From positions 81,061 to 145,060 of the forward strand of contig JAIXOU010000119.1 of assembly GCA_027486585.1 (NCBI GenBank): 64,000 bases of DNA, given 5' to 3'. The translations under genes were made by a program, and so were the position numbers. Positions 9,878-23,600 of this stretch are shown in pieces. Each line of letters opens with the position of its first letter. Position 1 is the stretch's first letter. This DNA comes from Verrucomicrobiaceae bacterium (lineage in GTDB: Bacteria; Verrucomicrobiota; Verrucomicrobiia; Verrucomicrobiales; Verrucomicrobiaceae). The notes under the pieces were generated by a model. The model had not been told where the DNA came from, did no database searches, and saw nothing but the letters and a program-made list of their open reading frames with translations.

Positions 9878-11452
9878 ATGAAATCCCGCTTTCTCATCAC
9901 TGCCATTCTCGCTGCTGCAGCAGGATGGCTTGTGGCTAGGTCTTGGCCGGCTGGTTCAGCTGAAACTAGTGCCGAACGTAAAATCATGCTTCACCAGTGT
10001 CCCATGCATCCTTGGGTGAAAGCGGATAGCCCCGCCAAGTGCAGCGTCTGCGGCATGGATTTGGTCGTCGGCTCCAGCAGCGCTGCTGCCACTGATCTCG
10101 TCATGCTCCCACAGGGCAGCCCCAATGTCGTCGGTGTGCAGACGGCTGAAGTGAAGAAGCAACCACTCACTCGCACCCTGCGCATCTCTGGCATGATCGG
10201 CGAAGACATGTCACGACACGGCATCATCAGCGCACCTGTTGAAGGCCGCATTGATGGACTCTCGATGAACCACGAGGGACAGCAAGTCACGCGTCGTCAG
10301 CCGCTTGCCACGATGTTCAGCCGCACCCTTCTAAGTGCGGCCAATGACTACAACGCAGCCCTCAAACAAAGCCCCGAAGCAGCATTGCTGGCGCAGCGTC
10401 GCTTGGAGCAATACGGTCTCGTTTGGGAACAAATCAAAGCCATCCCGCAGCGGCAGCCTGACGATCTCTACTTCGGCATCTTATCGCCACTGACCGGTGT
10501 CATTGTAAAGACCTACATTTCTGAGGGCGAGACGGTGAAGGAAGGGCAAAAGCTCTTTGAGATCGCCGACTTCACCAAGATGTGGTTCATGTTCAGTGCC
10601 TATGAGCAGGACCTACCGTTCCTAAAGCCAGGCCAAATCGTCACACTCAATGCCCCACATTTACCAGGCCAGATGCTGAAGGGCCGCATCGGTTTCATCA
10701 ATCCTAATCTCGAAGCCATGACTCGCTCCGCCATGGTTCGCGTCGTGCTAGAGAATCCCGATCGCGCCATCAAGAACAACAGCTTTGCAGAAGGCACCGT
10801 CGAGTTCGATGCCCCTGAAGTCCTTGTTGTTCCGCGCACCGCCGTGCTTTGGCCAGGCGATACTCCACGCGTCTATATAGAAAAAGCTGTCGGCACTTAT
10901 CAACCTCGTCAGGTGAAACTCGGCCGCAGTGGCGATATTGCATGGGAAGTGCTCGAAGGCCTCAAAGAAGGTGAGCGTGTCGTCACTCGTGGTAACATGC
11001 TCATTGATAGTCAGGCACAGCTTGATGCCATGGCCATGCCAACCGAGTCACCAACGCCTGCCTCATCGAATCCTGTGACCGCTGATCTAAATGCCTATTT
11101 CAAAGCCGTCGCCGCGCTCAATCTCGCACTCGCAGCAGACGATCTCACGGCCGCGAACAACGCTTTGAAAAAACTTCCATTTGCACCTGATGGCATCATC
11201 AAAACTCCCGCACCTTCCGCCACTACGGACATCAAAAAACTACGCCAAGCCTTCCTTCCCTGGAGCCAAGAAATCGCTAATCTTGCGCTGAAAAACAAGG
11301 CAATCGATCTCCACGTTTTTCGTTGCCCCATGACCAATGATCTCTGGCCAGGAGCCCCCGCCAACGCTGCTTGGATTCAACTTACCAAGGATCTACGCAA
11401 TCCTTATTGGGGCAAAGAGATGCTCGAATGTGGCATGGAAATGAAGCCATGA
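9878..11452 (+). CDS. cusB: CusB-type RND efflux periplasmic adaptor with heavy-metal-binding and DUF3347 domains
   Basis: 524 residues from ATG 9878. An in-frame extension upstream lies inside the end of the giant gene and lacks a signal peptide, whereas this start gives MKSRFLITAILAAAAGWLVA, a membrane anchor or signal. Residues ~39-61 form a heavy-metal-binding domain (CPMHP then CSVCGMDL). The centre is a HlyD/CusB membrane-fusion protein (GIISAPVEGRIDGL, lipoyl-like and barrel strands). The C-terminus carries a DUF3347-type domain (CPMTNDLWPG, NPYWGKEML, CGMEM), common in copper/silver systems. It would link the inner-membrane pump to an outer-membrane channel, but no channel gene is seen here. 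The next gene starts within its stop (ATGA). Copper/silver specificity is inferred from the Cys/Met motifs. Confidence 0.92.
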   Translation: MKSRFLITAILAAAAGWLVARSWPAGSAETSAERKIMLHQCPMHPWVKADSPAKCSVCGMDLVVGSSSAAATDLVMLPQGSPNVVGVQTAEVKKQPLTRTLRISGMIGEDMSRHGIISAPVEGRIDGLSMNHEGQQVTRRQPLATMFSRTLLSAANDYNAALKQSPEAALLAQRRLEQYGLVWEQIKAIPQRQPDDLYFGILSPLTGVIVKTYISEGETVKEGQKLFEIADFTKMWFMFSAYEQDLPFLKPGQIVTLNAPHLPGQMLKGRIGFINPNLEAMTRSAMVRVVLENPDRAIKNNSFAEGTVEFDAPEVLVVPRTAVLWPGDTPRVYIEKAVGTYQPRQVKLGRSGDIAWEVLEGLKEGERVVTRGNMLIDSQAQLDAMAMPTESPTPASSNPVTADLNAYFKAVAALNLALAADDLTAANNALKKLPFAPDGIIKTPAPSATTDIKKLRQAFLPWSQEIANLALKNKAIDLHVFRCPMTNDLWPGAPANAAWIQLTKDLRNPYWGKEMLECGMEMKP

Positions 11453-14400
11453 TCGACGCGCTCATCACTTGGTCTCTAAAGAATCGCTTTCTCGTGGTGT
11501 GTGTCACGCTGGCGGTGATTGCGTTTGGCATCAAAGCGGTACGTGAGACACCGGTGGATGCCATTCCTGATCTCAGTGAGAATCAAGTGATCGTTTTCGC
11601 CGATTGGATGGGGCGCAGTCCGCAAGAGGTCGAAGATCAGGTGACCTATCCGCTTTCCGTGAATCTCCAGGGTCTCGCCGGTGTGAAAACGGTGCGGGCG
11701 ACGAGCATGTTTGGCTTTTCGTTGGTCACAGTCATTTTCGAAGATGATGTCGAATCATCAGCAGCACGTCAGCGCATCTCCGAGCGTCTTAATTTACTCG
11801 ATCTACCCTCTGGAGTGAAAGCAAAGCTTGGGCCAGATGCCACGGGACTTGGCTGGGTCTATCAATATTATCTCGATGTCGATCCAAACAGTGGGCACAG
11901 CTATGATCTCGGTGAGTTGCGATCCTTGCAGGATTATCACCTCCGCTATCAGCTCAATGCAGTGCCCGGTGTGGCCGAGGTCGGCAGTGTGGGTGGTTTT
12001 GTGAGGCAGTATCAGATCGAAGTGGACTCGCAGAAAATGCGAGCCGTCGGCGTGTCAATGAACATGGTTATGATGGCCGTAGGTCAGTCGAATCTGAATG
12101 TCGGTGGAAAGACGATTGAAGAAAACGGGATGGAGTTCGTGGTGCGTGGCGTCGGTTTGATCAATGACATCGCCGACTTGGAAAAGATCGTACTCATGGA
12201 GAAAGATGGTGTGCCGATCTATCTCAAAGACGTATCAAGCATCGATCTCGGTGGCGACTTCAGGCGCGGCACACTCGACGCCAAAGGCCAAGAAGTTGTC
12301 GGCGGAATAATCGTGATGAGAACGGGAGAAAATGCTCGCGATGTCATCACACGAGTAAAAGACAAGATCATCCAGATTACGCCGAGTCTGCCGTCTGGCA
12401 TCGCGATCAAATCTTTCTATGATCGCAGTGAACTCATCGACCGCACCATCGACACACTCAAGACCGCGCTGTGGGAGGAGATTCTGCTCGTCACACTCGC
12501 TCACATTATCTTCCTGTTTCACTTCCGCAGTATCTTGATCGTGACCTTGCCGCTGCCAGTGAGCATCCTCATGTCGTTCATCCTGATGCGGGAGTTTGGC
12601 TTCACATCGAACATCATGAGTCTGTCTGGCATTGCCATTGCCATCGGGGTGCTCGTCGATGCCGCCATCGTGATCACTGAGAATGTGATTCGACGCTGTG
12701 AAGAGGCTGGTAAGGCCACGAATGAAGTCATTTTGTCAGCCGCGAAGCAAGTTGGTCGTCCCATCGTCTTTGCCATGGGCATCATCATTCTCGCTTTCGT
12801 GCCCGTGTTTGCGCTTAGTGGTCAGGAAGGCAAACTCTTTCACCCGCTCGCTTTTGCCAAGACCTTTGCCATGCTCGGAGCCACGCTTTTAGCCGTGACC
12901 ATCGTTCCCGTGTTCTGCACCGTTCTCGTGCGTGGCCCCTTTCATCCTGAGGAGCGAAACATCGTCATGCGCTTTCTTTTGAAGCTCTACGATCCCGCAC
13001 TCGATTACGCACTCCGGCATGGCAAAACCGTCCTCGGTATCGCCGCTGCCATTCTTCTGGGTGCCCTCGCTCTTGTGCCGCACATGGGCAGCGAATTCAT
13101 GCCGCCGCTCAATGAAGGTAGTCTCATGCTGATGCCCAGCTTTGTGCCAGCCACCTCATTGAGCGAAGTCAAACGCGCTATGGCCTGGCAGGATCAAGTG
13201 CTCGCTAGTTTTCCCGAAGTGCGCAGTGCTGTTGGCAAGCTAGGTCGCACTGAAACCGCCACCGATCCTGCACCGACGGAAATGATCGAGACCATCCTCA
13301 TGCTCAAACCCGAGACCGAATGGCGTGCTGGCATGACCAAAGACAAACTCATCACCGAGATGATGGAGGCTTTGAGAAACGTGCCCGGCAGCGTGCCCGG
13401 CTTCTTGCAACCCATTGAAGGTCGCGTGCTCATGATCTCGACTGGCATTCGCTCGCAACTAGGCGTGAAGATTTTCGGCAACGACCTCACCAAGCTCCAA
13501 CAAGCCGCACTCGATGTTGAGCGTATTGTCCGGCAAGTGAGCGGTGCCTCGGGCGTCACTCCCAGCCGCATCATCGGTAAGCCTTATCTCAATATTGAGG
13601 TCAATCGTGAGGCTGTCGCTCGCTACGGCATGAGGGCCGTCGATGTGCTTGATGTGGTCGAGGTCGGACTTGGCGGAAAGACGGTTTCCACAGCCATCGA
13701 AGGTCGTCAGCGCGTGCCCATTCAAGTCCGCCTTCAACGCAGCGAGCGAGAGGACCTCACGGAATTGAAAGACGTACTGGTGACTTCGCCGAAAGGCCAA
13801 GTCATGCCCCTCGGCCAAATCGCCAGCATCACCCGAGTCGAAGGCCCCAACGAAATCACCAGCGAGAATGGCCAACTCCGTGCCTTTGTCCAAGCCAATG
13901 TCACGGGTCGTGATCTCGGCAGCTTTGTCGAAGAAGTGAAAGCGCGAATCAAAGCCGACATCGTCCCTCATCTACCCACGGGCATGACCATCGACTACAG
14001 CGGCGAATACGAGAACCAACTTCACGCCGCGAACACACTCAAAATGATCGTCCCAAGCGTGCTCTTCATCATCTTCCTGCTTCTGTTTCAGCTCTATCGC
14101 AGCGCAAGCGAAGCCCTGCATGTCATCCTTGCTGTGCCCTTCGCTCTGAGTGGCGGAGTCTTCCTGCAATACGCTATCGGCTGGCATTTCAGCGTCGCTG
14201 TGTGGGTTGGCTACATTGCGCTCTTTGGCACTGCGATTCAAACTGCCGTTGTCATGGTCGTGTATCTCGAAGAAGCCGTGGACCAGATCAAACCAACGAC
14301 CACCGACCAACTCATCACCGCCATCAAAGAAGGTGCCCGTCTCCGACTCCGGCCGAAGGTCATGACCGTCGCTACCATCGTCGCCAGCTTGCTGCCCGTC

Positions 14401-14559
14401 ATGTGGAGTCACCGCACTGGGAGCGAAGTCATGCAACCCATCGCCACTCCCATCATTGGCGGCATGATTAGCAGCTTGATTCACATCCTCATCATCACGC
14501 CAGTGATTTTTCTGTGGATGCGGCGCTCATCTTTACACAATCCCGACAAATCTCCCTAA
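11449..14559 (+). CDS. cusA: CusA/CzcA-type heavy-metal RND efflux pump
   Basis: 1036 residues from ATG 11449, overlapping the adaptor stop by ATGA, so probably translationally coupled. The start of the family is visible ([20 protein letters not shown], then [12 protein letters not shown]). The TM4 region reads [20 protein letters not shown] with the acidic residue expected for proton coupling. The porter domain contains [11 protein letters not shown] and LMISTGIRS, which resemble the CusA/SilA branch, plus [10 protein letters not shown]. Length and topology are normal for heavy-metal RND pumps, with membrane segments near both repeats. Together with the Cys/Met-rich adaptor this suggests Cu(I)/Ag(I) export, though Zn/Co/Cd (CzcA) cannot be excluded by eye. 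Confidence 0.93.
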   Translation: MIDALITWSLKNRFLVVCVTLAVIAFGIKAVRETPVDAIPDLSENQVIVFADWMGRSPQEVEDQVTYPLSVNLQGLAGVKTVRATSMFGFSLVTVIFEDDVESSAARQRISERLNLLDLPSGVKAKLGPDATGLGWVYQYYLDVDPNSGHSYDLGELRSLQDYHLRYQLNAVPGVAEVGSVGGFVRQYQIEVDSQKMRAVGVSMNMVMMAVGQSNLNVGGKTIEENGMEFVVRGVGLINDIADLEKIVLMEKDGVPIYLKDVSSIDLGGDFRRGTLDAKGQEVVGGIIVMRTGENARDVITRVKDKIIQITPSLPSGIAIKSFYDRSELIDRTIDTLKTALWEEILLVTLAHIIFLFHFRSILIVTLPLPVSILMSFILMREFGFTSNIMSLSGIAIAIGVLVDAAIVITENVIRRCEEAGKATNEVILSAAKQVGRPIVFAMGIIILAFVPVFALSGQEGKLFHPLAFAKTFAMLGATLLAVTIVPVFCTVLVRGPFHPEERNIVMRFLLKLYDPALDYALRHGKTVLGIAAAILLGALALVPHMGSEFMPPLNEGSLMLMPSFVPATSLSEVKRAMAWQDQVLASFPEVRSAVGKLGRTETATDPAPTEMIETILMLKPETEWRAGMTKDKLITEMMEALRNVPGSVPGFLQPIEGRVLMISTGIRSQLGVKIFGNDLTKLQQAALDVERIVRQVSGASGVTPSRIIGKPYLNIEVNREAVARYGMRAVDVLDVVEVGLGGKTVSTAIEGRQRVPIQVRLQRSEREDLTELKDVLVTSPKGQVMPLGQIASITRVEGPNEITSENGQLRAFVQANVTGRDLGSFVEEVKARIKADIVPHLPTGMTIDYSGEYENQLHAANTLKMIVPSVLFIIFLLLFQLYRSASEALHVILAVPFALSGGVFLQYAIGWHFSVAVWVGYIALFGTAIQTAVVMVVYLEEAVDQIKPTTTDQLITAIKEGARLRLRPKVMTVATIVASLLPVMWSHRTGSEVMQPIATPIIGGMISSLIHILIITPVIFLWMRRSSLHNPDKSP

Positions 14560-14605
14560 CACGGCTGATAAAGGCCTGACACGGAGTTTGCATCATGGGG
14601 TAACC

Positions 14606-17600
14606 ATGAAACGCTTTCTTGCCCTCGCTTGCCTCTTGCCGCTCGCTTTGCATGCCCATACTTTGCCCTCTGGGGACAAGGAGGCGCTGCGGGCACACAT
14701 TTTGGAAGAGTTTATGCAGAAGTCGGCTCCGAAGAAGGTGAAGCCGGTGGAGGCTCCGATCCCGAAGACGCTGAAAAGGCCGGTGACAGTGGCTGGGTTG
14801 TCGGGGTTTGATCTTTCGTCGTTTTTGACGAGCGGGTCGGCCTTGCCACCAGCGGGGAACGGGCTGCTGATGGCGGCTTCGTTTGCGCCATTTAAGCCGA
14901 AGGTGCGCTACAATTGGGATGGGACGACCTTTTTCCTCGAATCGGACAACACACCGGAAGGGATGCCGAACAAGATGGTCGGGATCACGACCTGGCAGCA
15001 GCAGGTGCCGATCCCGGCGGCGTATTTTGCGCACTCAACGAGCAATGAGAACAACGCTGGCTCGCTCGGGTATCAGCAGCCGAATGTGTGGCGCATTCCT
15101 CTCGTGCCGGTGCCATCGGCGTCGCCCATTGTGATTTATAATCCACCGGCTCCGCCGACGAATTTCCTGCGCGGGGCGGTCGCGCTGGCTTCGAATGGCA
15201 TTGCGATTTTCAATCCGTCGAACAACGGCGGGAATGTGTCGTATGAGATCGGCGAGTTGGACTACTACGGCGGTCACTGCGGTCTGGCGGATGATTATCA
15301 TTACCACATCGCACCCACGCACTTGAATACGCGATTCGGCGGGCCGTTGGGCGATGACAAGCCCATCGCTTGGGCGCTGGATGGCTATCCGATGTATGGC
15401 TTCCTGGAGCCGGATGGCTCGCCGAGGCAGGCGCTGGATGCGGAAGGCGGTCACGATCATGGCGGCGGCTGGGGTTATCACTACCACGCGATGGGCACCA
15501 CGACGGTGGACGCGACGCATCCGTATGGCACGCCGCAGTCGCCCTACCTGATGAAGGCCTTCCACGGCACGGTGGTGAATTTTGGCAATCAAGTCGATGG
15601 TCAGCCAGCGGTGGGAAATCTGCGTGCGGATGGCACCGGCGGTTACAATGCGAAGGCGGTGGCCGGTGCCTACATCGTGGCGCAGATGAATCCCGCGCCG
15701 CTGGTGACGGATGGCAGCGGCCATTTGAGCCTCGTCGCGGGCGTGAATCTCACGGGATGTGCGACGACTTACGGCAGCACCACGGTGACGTGTACGAGCA
15801 CGACGGGACTCACGACGGGCCTGGCGGTGGTAGGTTACGGCGTGAGCAATGGCGCACGAGTCACCTCGGTGACGAACGCGACGCAGTTTGTGCTGAGCAT
15901 CCCGGCGATCGCGACGACGACGGGCAAAAACTTCACCGCCGTGTCGATGGCCACCGCATCGCCCGATGCGCATGTGATGCGGGTGAACATGGGCGGCGTG
16001 GACTACGACGAGTGCTGGACGATCAATCGCAAGGTGAATCCTCGCTCGCTGACGATGACGTGGCGTGCGCAGGCACTGGTGGGCGGTGTACTCAGCGGCC
16101 CAGTGCTGACGACGACGCAGACCTACACGCCGACGGCGGGCACGGCTCCGGCAAACCGCCTCACGGCTTACCCGATGGGCGCGTGGTCGGAGGTGAAGCT
16201 GCCGGACACGAGCCAGGTGGTGAGCACGACGACGACCTTCGGCGAGGACAGCGACTACACGACGACTCCATCCGCGAATCCACAAAGCTTCACCGACAAT
16301 GGCGACGGCACGATCACGGACAATGTGACCGGTTTGATGTGGCAAAAAGCCGACGCGGGCGAGATGACGTGGGAAAACTCGGTCAACAATGCCTCAGCTC
16401 AGACCACCGGCGGCTACAGTGACTGGCGTTTGCCGAATCCGCATGAGTTGATGAGTCTGTTTAACTACGAGACGGGCAATCCGGCGATGAACGCCACCTA
16501 CTTCCCGCCTGCCTCGCCCTCGGCGGAGTATTGGTGGTCACGAGATGTCTTTGGCACCAGCACGACGAATGTGTGGTGCGTGAACTCCGGCGGCGGCGTG
16601 GGGCCGAAGCCAAAGGCGGAGACGGTGAGCGCGGGCGGCACGCTGCGCTACCACGCACGCTATGTGCGGCTGGCGCAAAACAACATGACGCACAACTATG
16701 TTAACAATCTCGACTGCACGATCACGGACACGGACACCTCGCTCATGTGGACGCAGATGCCGAGCACGGCGATGACCTGGGAAGCCGCGCTCGCCTGGGC
16801 TGAAGGGCTCACGCTCGGCGGCTACAACGACTGGCGCATGCCGAACATCAAAGAGCTGCAAACGCTGACGGATTACTCGCTCGCCACCACCAGCGGCGGC
16901 ACGGCGACCAATTTGAAGCCTGCGATCAATCGCACGATGTTCGCGAAGACGATGTCGGGATGCTCGTTGACGTCCGGCAGCCCCGTGGTGGCCACTTCGG
17001 ACACCACGGATCTCGTCATCGGCATGACGGTGATCGATCCGTTCAGCATTGCAGGCGCTTACATCAACCACACCACCACGCCAACGATCACGGCGATCAA
17101 TCCGGGCGTGAGTTTCACCCTGAGCAGCAATGCGCTTTCCACCGGCACGGGCCTGATCTTACGCGCTCTGCCACGTGCGACGGCCTACTGGTCCTCCACT
17201 TCGAACAAAGGCACGCAAACCGAAGCGTGGCTGCTGGAGCTCGGTGTGAACAACAGCGTGCCTGCCGCCGAAGGTCCGCCTCGTGGAGCTCAGGGCATCA
17301 TCAGCTATCAGGCGAAGACAGCGAGCTTCCCGGTTTTTGCCGTGCGCACCGCCACGCTCACCACGCAGATCGCCGTGGCACAGGGCGCGACGTCGCTCAC
17401 CGATGGCCTCAGCACCGTGGCGTATGGCAATGTGAGTGTCGGCAGCACGCTTTCGAAGACTTTCACGATCACGAACACCGGCAGCACGCCGCTCGACATC
17501 ACGGGTGTGACCATTGACGGCACGAACAGCTCCAACTTCTCCGTCACCACCTCTCCGACGACGCCCGTGGCGGCAAACAACGGCACCTCGACCTTCACAG

Positions 17601-20600
17601 TGCAGTTCAATGCGTCCACGTTTGGGACGAAAACAGCCGTTTTGCACATCGCGAGCAGTGACGCGGGCAATCCATCGTTCGACATCAATCTCTCCGGCAT
17701 CGGTTTCGTGCCTCCGCCGACAGTTTCGAACATCACGATCAATCCGATCTCGCCGAGCAGCACCGATCCGGCCGTGGTGACGGCCCAGGTGGCGGCTGGA
17801 AGCGGCGGCGGCATCAGCGGGGTGACGTTGACCTATGATCTCGGCGCACAAGTGACCGGGAATGTGTTCCGCGAGACCTTCTCGATGGCGTCGTCGAACA
17901 ACTGGAACGGCTCTGGTGGTCTCAACACCTGGACGACGAACGGAGCTGGAGCCACGCGTCAGGCAAACCTGCAATCGAACCGCACCTCGCCCGTGGTGCT
18001 GACGAACTGCACGACGACGAGCACCAGCACGACTGTGGTGAGCAGCAGCACGACGAATCTCTGGCCTGGAATGATCATCACCGGCCCTGGCATGGCGGCC
18101 GGCGCGGTGATCAGCTCGATCACGAATGGAACGACCTTCGTCATCAGCGCGGCGGCCACGGCTTCGAGTACGACGGCCACTTTGACGGCGAATGGCATCA
18201 CCTTGACGAACTGCACGACCACGGCGGCGGTCACGTCGGTGACTTGCGATAGCACGGTTGGTCTCGTGGTTGGCATGGGACTCACCGGCACCGGTTTGGC
18301 GAACAACGCCACCGTCAGCTCGATCACGAACGCGACGACTTTTGTAATGAGCGCGGCTCCGACGACAGCAGGCACCGCTTTGACCCTGACGGGCAATGGC
18401 AACGCGCTGGAGTTCCAGGCGGCCTCCGCGAGCCTCACGACGGCCATGGCGACCTCGCCGGTGATCAATGCGGCGGGCACTTCGGGCTACGTGGATTTCT
18501 ATGTGCAGACGCGTGACCTGAACAGTCTTTCGCCGAACAACCAGTGGGCCTTCCAAGTGTCGCCGGACAATGGCACGACGTGGAACACACGCTTCACGGA
18601 GGATTGGACGGGCAGCACGGTGACTCTGACGAACGTGGTGACGAATGCAGCCAGCAGCGGCACCGGCAGCACGACGGTGACTTGCGCCAGCACGGCAGGA
18701 CTCACCACGGGACGTGCCGTATCCGCCGCGCCGGCGTCTGTGACGGGCGGCACGACGAGCGGCAGCGCCACGGTGACCTGCACAAACACCACAGGGCTGG
18801 CGGTCGGCATGTTTGTGACCAGCACGGGCACGACGATCCCGGCAAACGCACGCATCACAGCCATCACTCCGAATGTGAACTTCACGATGAGTGCGAACGC
18901 GGCAGCAACGGTCGCAAGCGCTGCAATCGCGGGCAATTATTTCCCTGGGAACGCCTCGGTGAGCAGCATCACCAATGGCACGACCTTCGTGCTGAATGCC
19001 GCCGCGTATGTGAACACGAGCGCTGCGCCGATCACGGCCTTTGCGACGACGATCAATCACAACTTCAACACCAAGGCCGATGGCACTGCGCAGCCTTACC
19101 GCTACACGCTGGATGCCAGCGAGCGCACGGCAAACATGCGGATGCGTTTCCAGTATGCGGGCGGCACGGTGACACAGCCGACGCGTGCGCCGCGTGTGAG
19201 CATTGATGACATCGTGGTGAACACGACGAGCGGTGCTCCGCCTACCGTGCTCACGATGGTGGATGACGGCACGAATGGCGATGCGGTGTCCGGCGACGGC
19301 ATCTGGACGGCGATCATCCCCGCGCAGGCGAATGGCAGCACCGTGAACTTCACCATTGCGGCCACGGGCACTGGCGGTGCAGGCACGACGACCTCTTCAA
19401 CCACGAGTTACCTGGTTGCTCCTGCCCCGACAATCACCACGGCGTCGCCGTTGCCGAATGGCACCACGACAGGTGCTTATTCGCAGACTTTGGCCGCCAC
19501 GGGCGGAAGCGGCGCGGGCTATGTTTGGAGCCTTTTCAGCGGTTCTTTGCCCAATGGCATCACGTTGAGCAGTGGCGGTGTTTTGAGCGGCACCGCGACT
19601 CAGGCTGGCACCTTCAATTTCACGGCGAAAGTGACTGATTCGGCCACTCGCAGTGCCACGAAGGCTTTTGCGCTCACCATCACCACGGTGACAGCACCAA
19701 ACGTCGTCATCATTGTCACCGACGACCAGGGCTGGGGCGATGTCGGCTATCACACGCCTGCGGGACAGGTGCCGATTCAAACGCCGAACATGGACAGCTT
19801 TGCGACAACGGGCATTCGCTTGGAGCGCTTCTATGCGACGACGGTTTGCAGCGTGACTCGCTCCACTTTAATGACGGGCCGAAACGCGATCCGCCACGGC
19901 ACCAACAACGAGCGTGGCCTTGATTTGAGCGAGCATCTCATGCCTCAGACCTTCAAGGCGGCGGGCTATCAGACCTTCATGTGCGGTAAATGGCATCTCG
20001 GTGGCAGCGACAAGAACATCTATCACTTCAACGTGAACGGCAGCCCGGTGCGTGTGATCAAGGAAGGTCTGCAATATGCGCCGCACAATCGCGGCTGGGA
20101 CTCCTTCTACGGGCAGTATTCCGGCGCGATTGATTACTACACTCACAACAGCGCCGAGGCCGAGTCGCTCGACATCCCCGACTGGTGGCTGAATGGCGTG
20201 CAGCAGGATGGAGCGAGCGAACACACCGATTCACGCGGCTACGGCGGCTGGTCGCCCACTTTGCTCGCGGACAAGGCCATCGCGCACATTCAGAATCGCA
20301 ATCCTGCGCAGCCGATGTTGCTGCATCTGGCGTTCAACTCGATCCACGGCCCCGTTTCGGCTCCGGCGAGCTTGATCACGAAGTATCAAAACCTCGGTGT
20401 CACGAATACGAATCGTCGCCTCATCTCCGCAGCGGTGGACGGTATGGATCAGGAGATTGGCCGTGTGCTCGCCGCGCTCGATACCGCAGGCATCGCCAAC
20501 AACACGCTCGTCATCTGGTTTGGCGACAACGGTGGCGATGAAACCAAAGGCTCGCTCAATGATCCACTGCGTGGCACGAAGGGTGACAGCTATGAAGGCG

Positions 20601-23600
20601 GAATGCGCGAAGTCGCAGGCATCAAATGGCCTGGCGTGCTGCCCGCCGGTGTGATCAGCAATCAATACATGTGGGTCGGCGATGTCTTCCCCACCCTCTG
20701 CGCGGCTGTCGGCGTGACGCCTCAAAACACCAAGCCGCTGGATGGCGTGAATCTCTGGCCCGCGCTGCTTTCCGCCAGCAACAGCACCACCGTCTCACGC
20801 GGATCGCCTCTTGTTACAGTTAGCGCGACACCGATTGCGATTTATCAGTTCACCGATCCAGTGAACGGCGGCACGAAGGATTTTAAACTCATCCGTGGCC
20901 GCGTGAACAACGTGCTCACTCCCGAGCTTTACAACCTCACGGACGATCCGCAGGAGACCACGGATCTCATCGCCAACAGCGCATATGCGAGTATCGTCAC
21001 CACGCTAACCAATGCGATCACAGCGATCAGCGTTGAAAACATGAAGCCTTACGTCGGCCCGCCGCTGATTACAAACGCGGTGCCTCAAGGCAGTGCCATC
21101 ACGCTGTATGCGCCGTTCACGAGTTGGCCTGGCGCGACACCAAACGTGCAGTGGCGCAAAGGCGGGGCGAATGTCGCGGGCGGAGTCGTCACGCAGATCA
21201 CCGATGATTTAGCGGCCGCCGTCAGAGGCACTTATGCAGCCACCTTGACGCTGACAAACGTCGCTCCCGGAGATGCAGGCTTGTATGATGTCATCGTCTC
21301 GAACAACGTCGGCAGCACGACGAGTGATGCAGGCACTTTAACCGTGACCATGCCTGCGCCTGCCTTGACACTGCCCACCTTCACCAAAGGCACCAGCATC
21401 ACGCTGAACTGGACCGCTGTGCCCAGCGCTACCGGTTACACGATCCAGCGCAGCACCACGTCGGACTTTGCCACGATCCTCAACACGCAGACCACCAGCA
21501 GCACCAGCGTGACCTTCAGCGGCCTCACCAGCGGAACTAGGTATTACTATCGCGGCACCGCCACGGATGGCACAAACACTTCTGCTTTTGGCAATAGCGC
21601 CTCGTCCATGCAAGATGCGAGTACCCCAGTGGTCACGATCACCACGCCAGCAAACAACACGACCACGACCGCCAACAGCATCGTCGTCACCGGAACGGCC
21701 TCGGATACCATCTCGTCATTGACCGCAGTCGTCGTCAATGGAGTCAATGCGGTCACCACAAACGCCTACTCCACCTGGACGGCCACCGTGCCGCTCACAC
21801 CGGGCGCGAACACGCTCACGGCCACCTCGACCGACAGCGCCGATCAAGGCGGCAACTCCGGCTCCGCGAGCATCAACGTGACCTACAACGCGAACGGCCC
21901 CGCCATCGTCAGCGTCGGCACCGGGCCCACTGCTCCGACATATCTCGATGCGACGTATGTTTTGGCCCAAATCACACCTCAGCCCGGCACCACACTTACC
22001 AGTGTGCAGCTTCAGTATGACACGGGCGCACCCGTGAGCACCGCGATTTGGCGCGAGGTCTTTAACAACACCTCGTCGAACAACTGGAACGGCACTGGAG
22101 CCCTCAACGCGTGGACCACCATCGGTGCGGGCAATGTGCGTCAGGCCATCTCCACTTCGAATCGCACCGTGCCGGTGACTCTCAACTCCTGCGCGACAAA
22201 TGGCACCACCACGGTGACCTGCGCCAGCACGGCTGGATTGTGGCCCGGCATGTTGATCACCGGTCCAAACATCGCCGGTAGCATCAATGGCACGCAGACA
22301 GGCAACACCACCGTCTCTTCCATCTCCAATGCGACGACCTTTGTGCTGTCGCAGGCTGCCAATGGCTCAGGCACAGGCCTCACACTCACCGCTGCAGGCC
22401 TTACCCTGACGAACTGCGTCACCACCGGTCCCACACCTGGCCCGGCATCAGTCACCGTCACTTGCGATAGCACCGCGGGTCTCGTGAATGGCATGACGCT
22501 CACGGGCACGGGGATGGCGAATAACGCCACCGTGGCCTCTGTGACGAGCGCGACATCCTTCACCATGAACGCTGCCGCCACCGCCAGTGGAACGGTAACT
22601 CTCACCGCTACCGGAGCCGCTGCGGAGTTCAATGGCGGCACCGTGAACCTAACTGACTCGATGTTCACCACCACGAATGCGATCAACACCAGCGGCACGG
22701 CGGGTTACATCGATTTCTATGTGCAAACACGCGATTTGTTCTCCAATAACAACTGCGGTTGGGCCTTCCAGGTTTCGTCCGACAATGGTGCGACTTGGAA
22801 CACACGCCTCTTTGAAGACTGGAGCAGTGAAACCGTGAACCTCACGAATGTCGTGACCAACGCCGCAGGTGCTACCACGGGCAGCACCACCGTCACCTGC
22901 GCGAACACCACTGGACTTACCGCCGGTCGAAACGTTGCCGGGCCAAATGTGTATGTCACCTGCGGACTGACAACGGGTCAATCCTCCGTCACTTGCATCA
23001 ACACTGCCAGCCTTCTTCCCGGCATGGCATTGCAAGGAACCGGCATTCCGAATAACACCCGCATCGGCGCGATCATTGCGAACGTGTCGTTCACGCTCGT
23101 CACCGGCACCACAGCCACCGCCGTAACCGCCACCGCGACGAATGCCGCCACCGCAGTCGCCGCCACCTACTTCCCGGCAGCGACGATTAGCTCCATCACC
23201 AATGGCACCACCTTTGTTATTAACACGCCGGCTTACGTCAACACGAGCACCGCCCCCATTGCTGCCACGGCCACCACGGTGAATCACGGCTACCAGCTCT
23301 TCCATTATGACTTCGTTGGCACCGAACTCGGCACGCAGACGAAGATCCGTTTCCAGGCCACCGGCTACACACCCACCGCGCCGACACGCTCACCACGTAT
23401 CAGCATTGACGACATTCTCATCGCCACCACCGCACCGCCTCCGACCATCACACTTGCCATGTTTGACGATGGCCTGCACGGCGATGGCACGGCCAATGAC
23501 GGCGTCTGGGGCGCTCAAATCCCCGCTCAGACCGGTGGCACGACGATCAACTTCAAGGTCGTGGCCACTGACAACACAAGCGCCAGCTCCACCAGCCCCG

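Noticed and set aside
17159-19060. 633-codon minus-strand open frame
   Set aside because: Its composition is Arg/His-rich and repeats mirror the sense Thr-rich repeats; antisense artefact.
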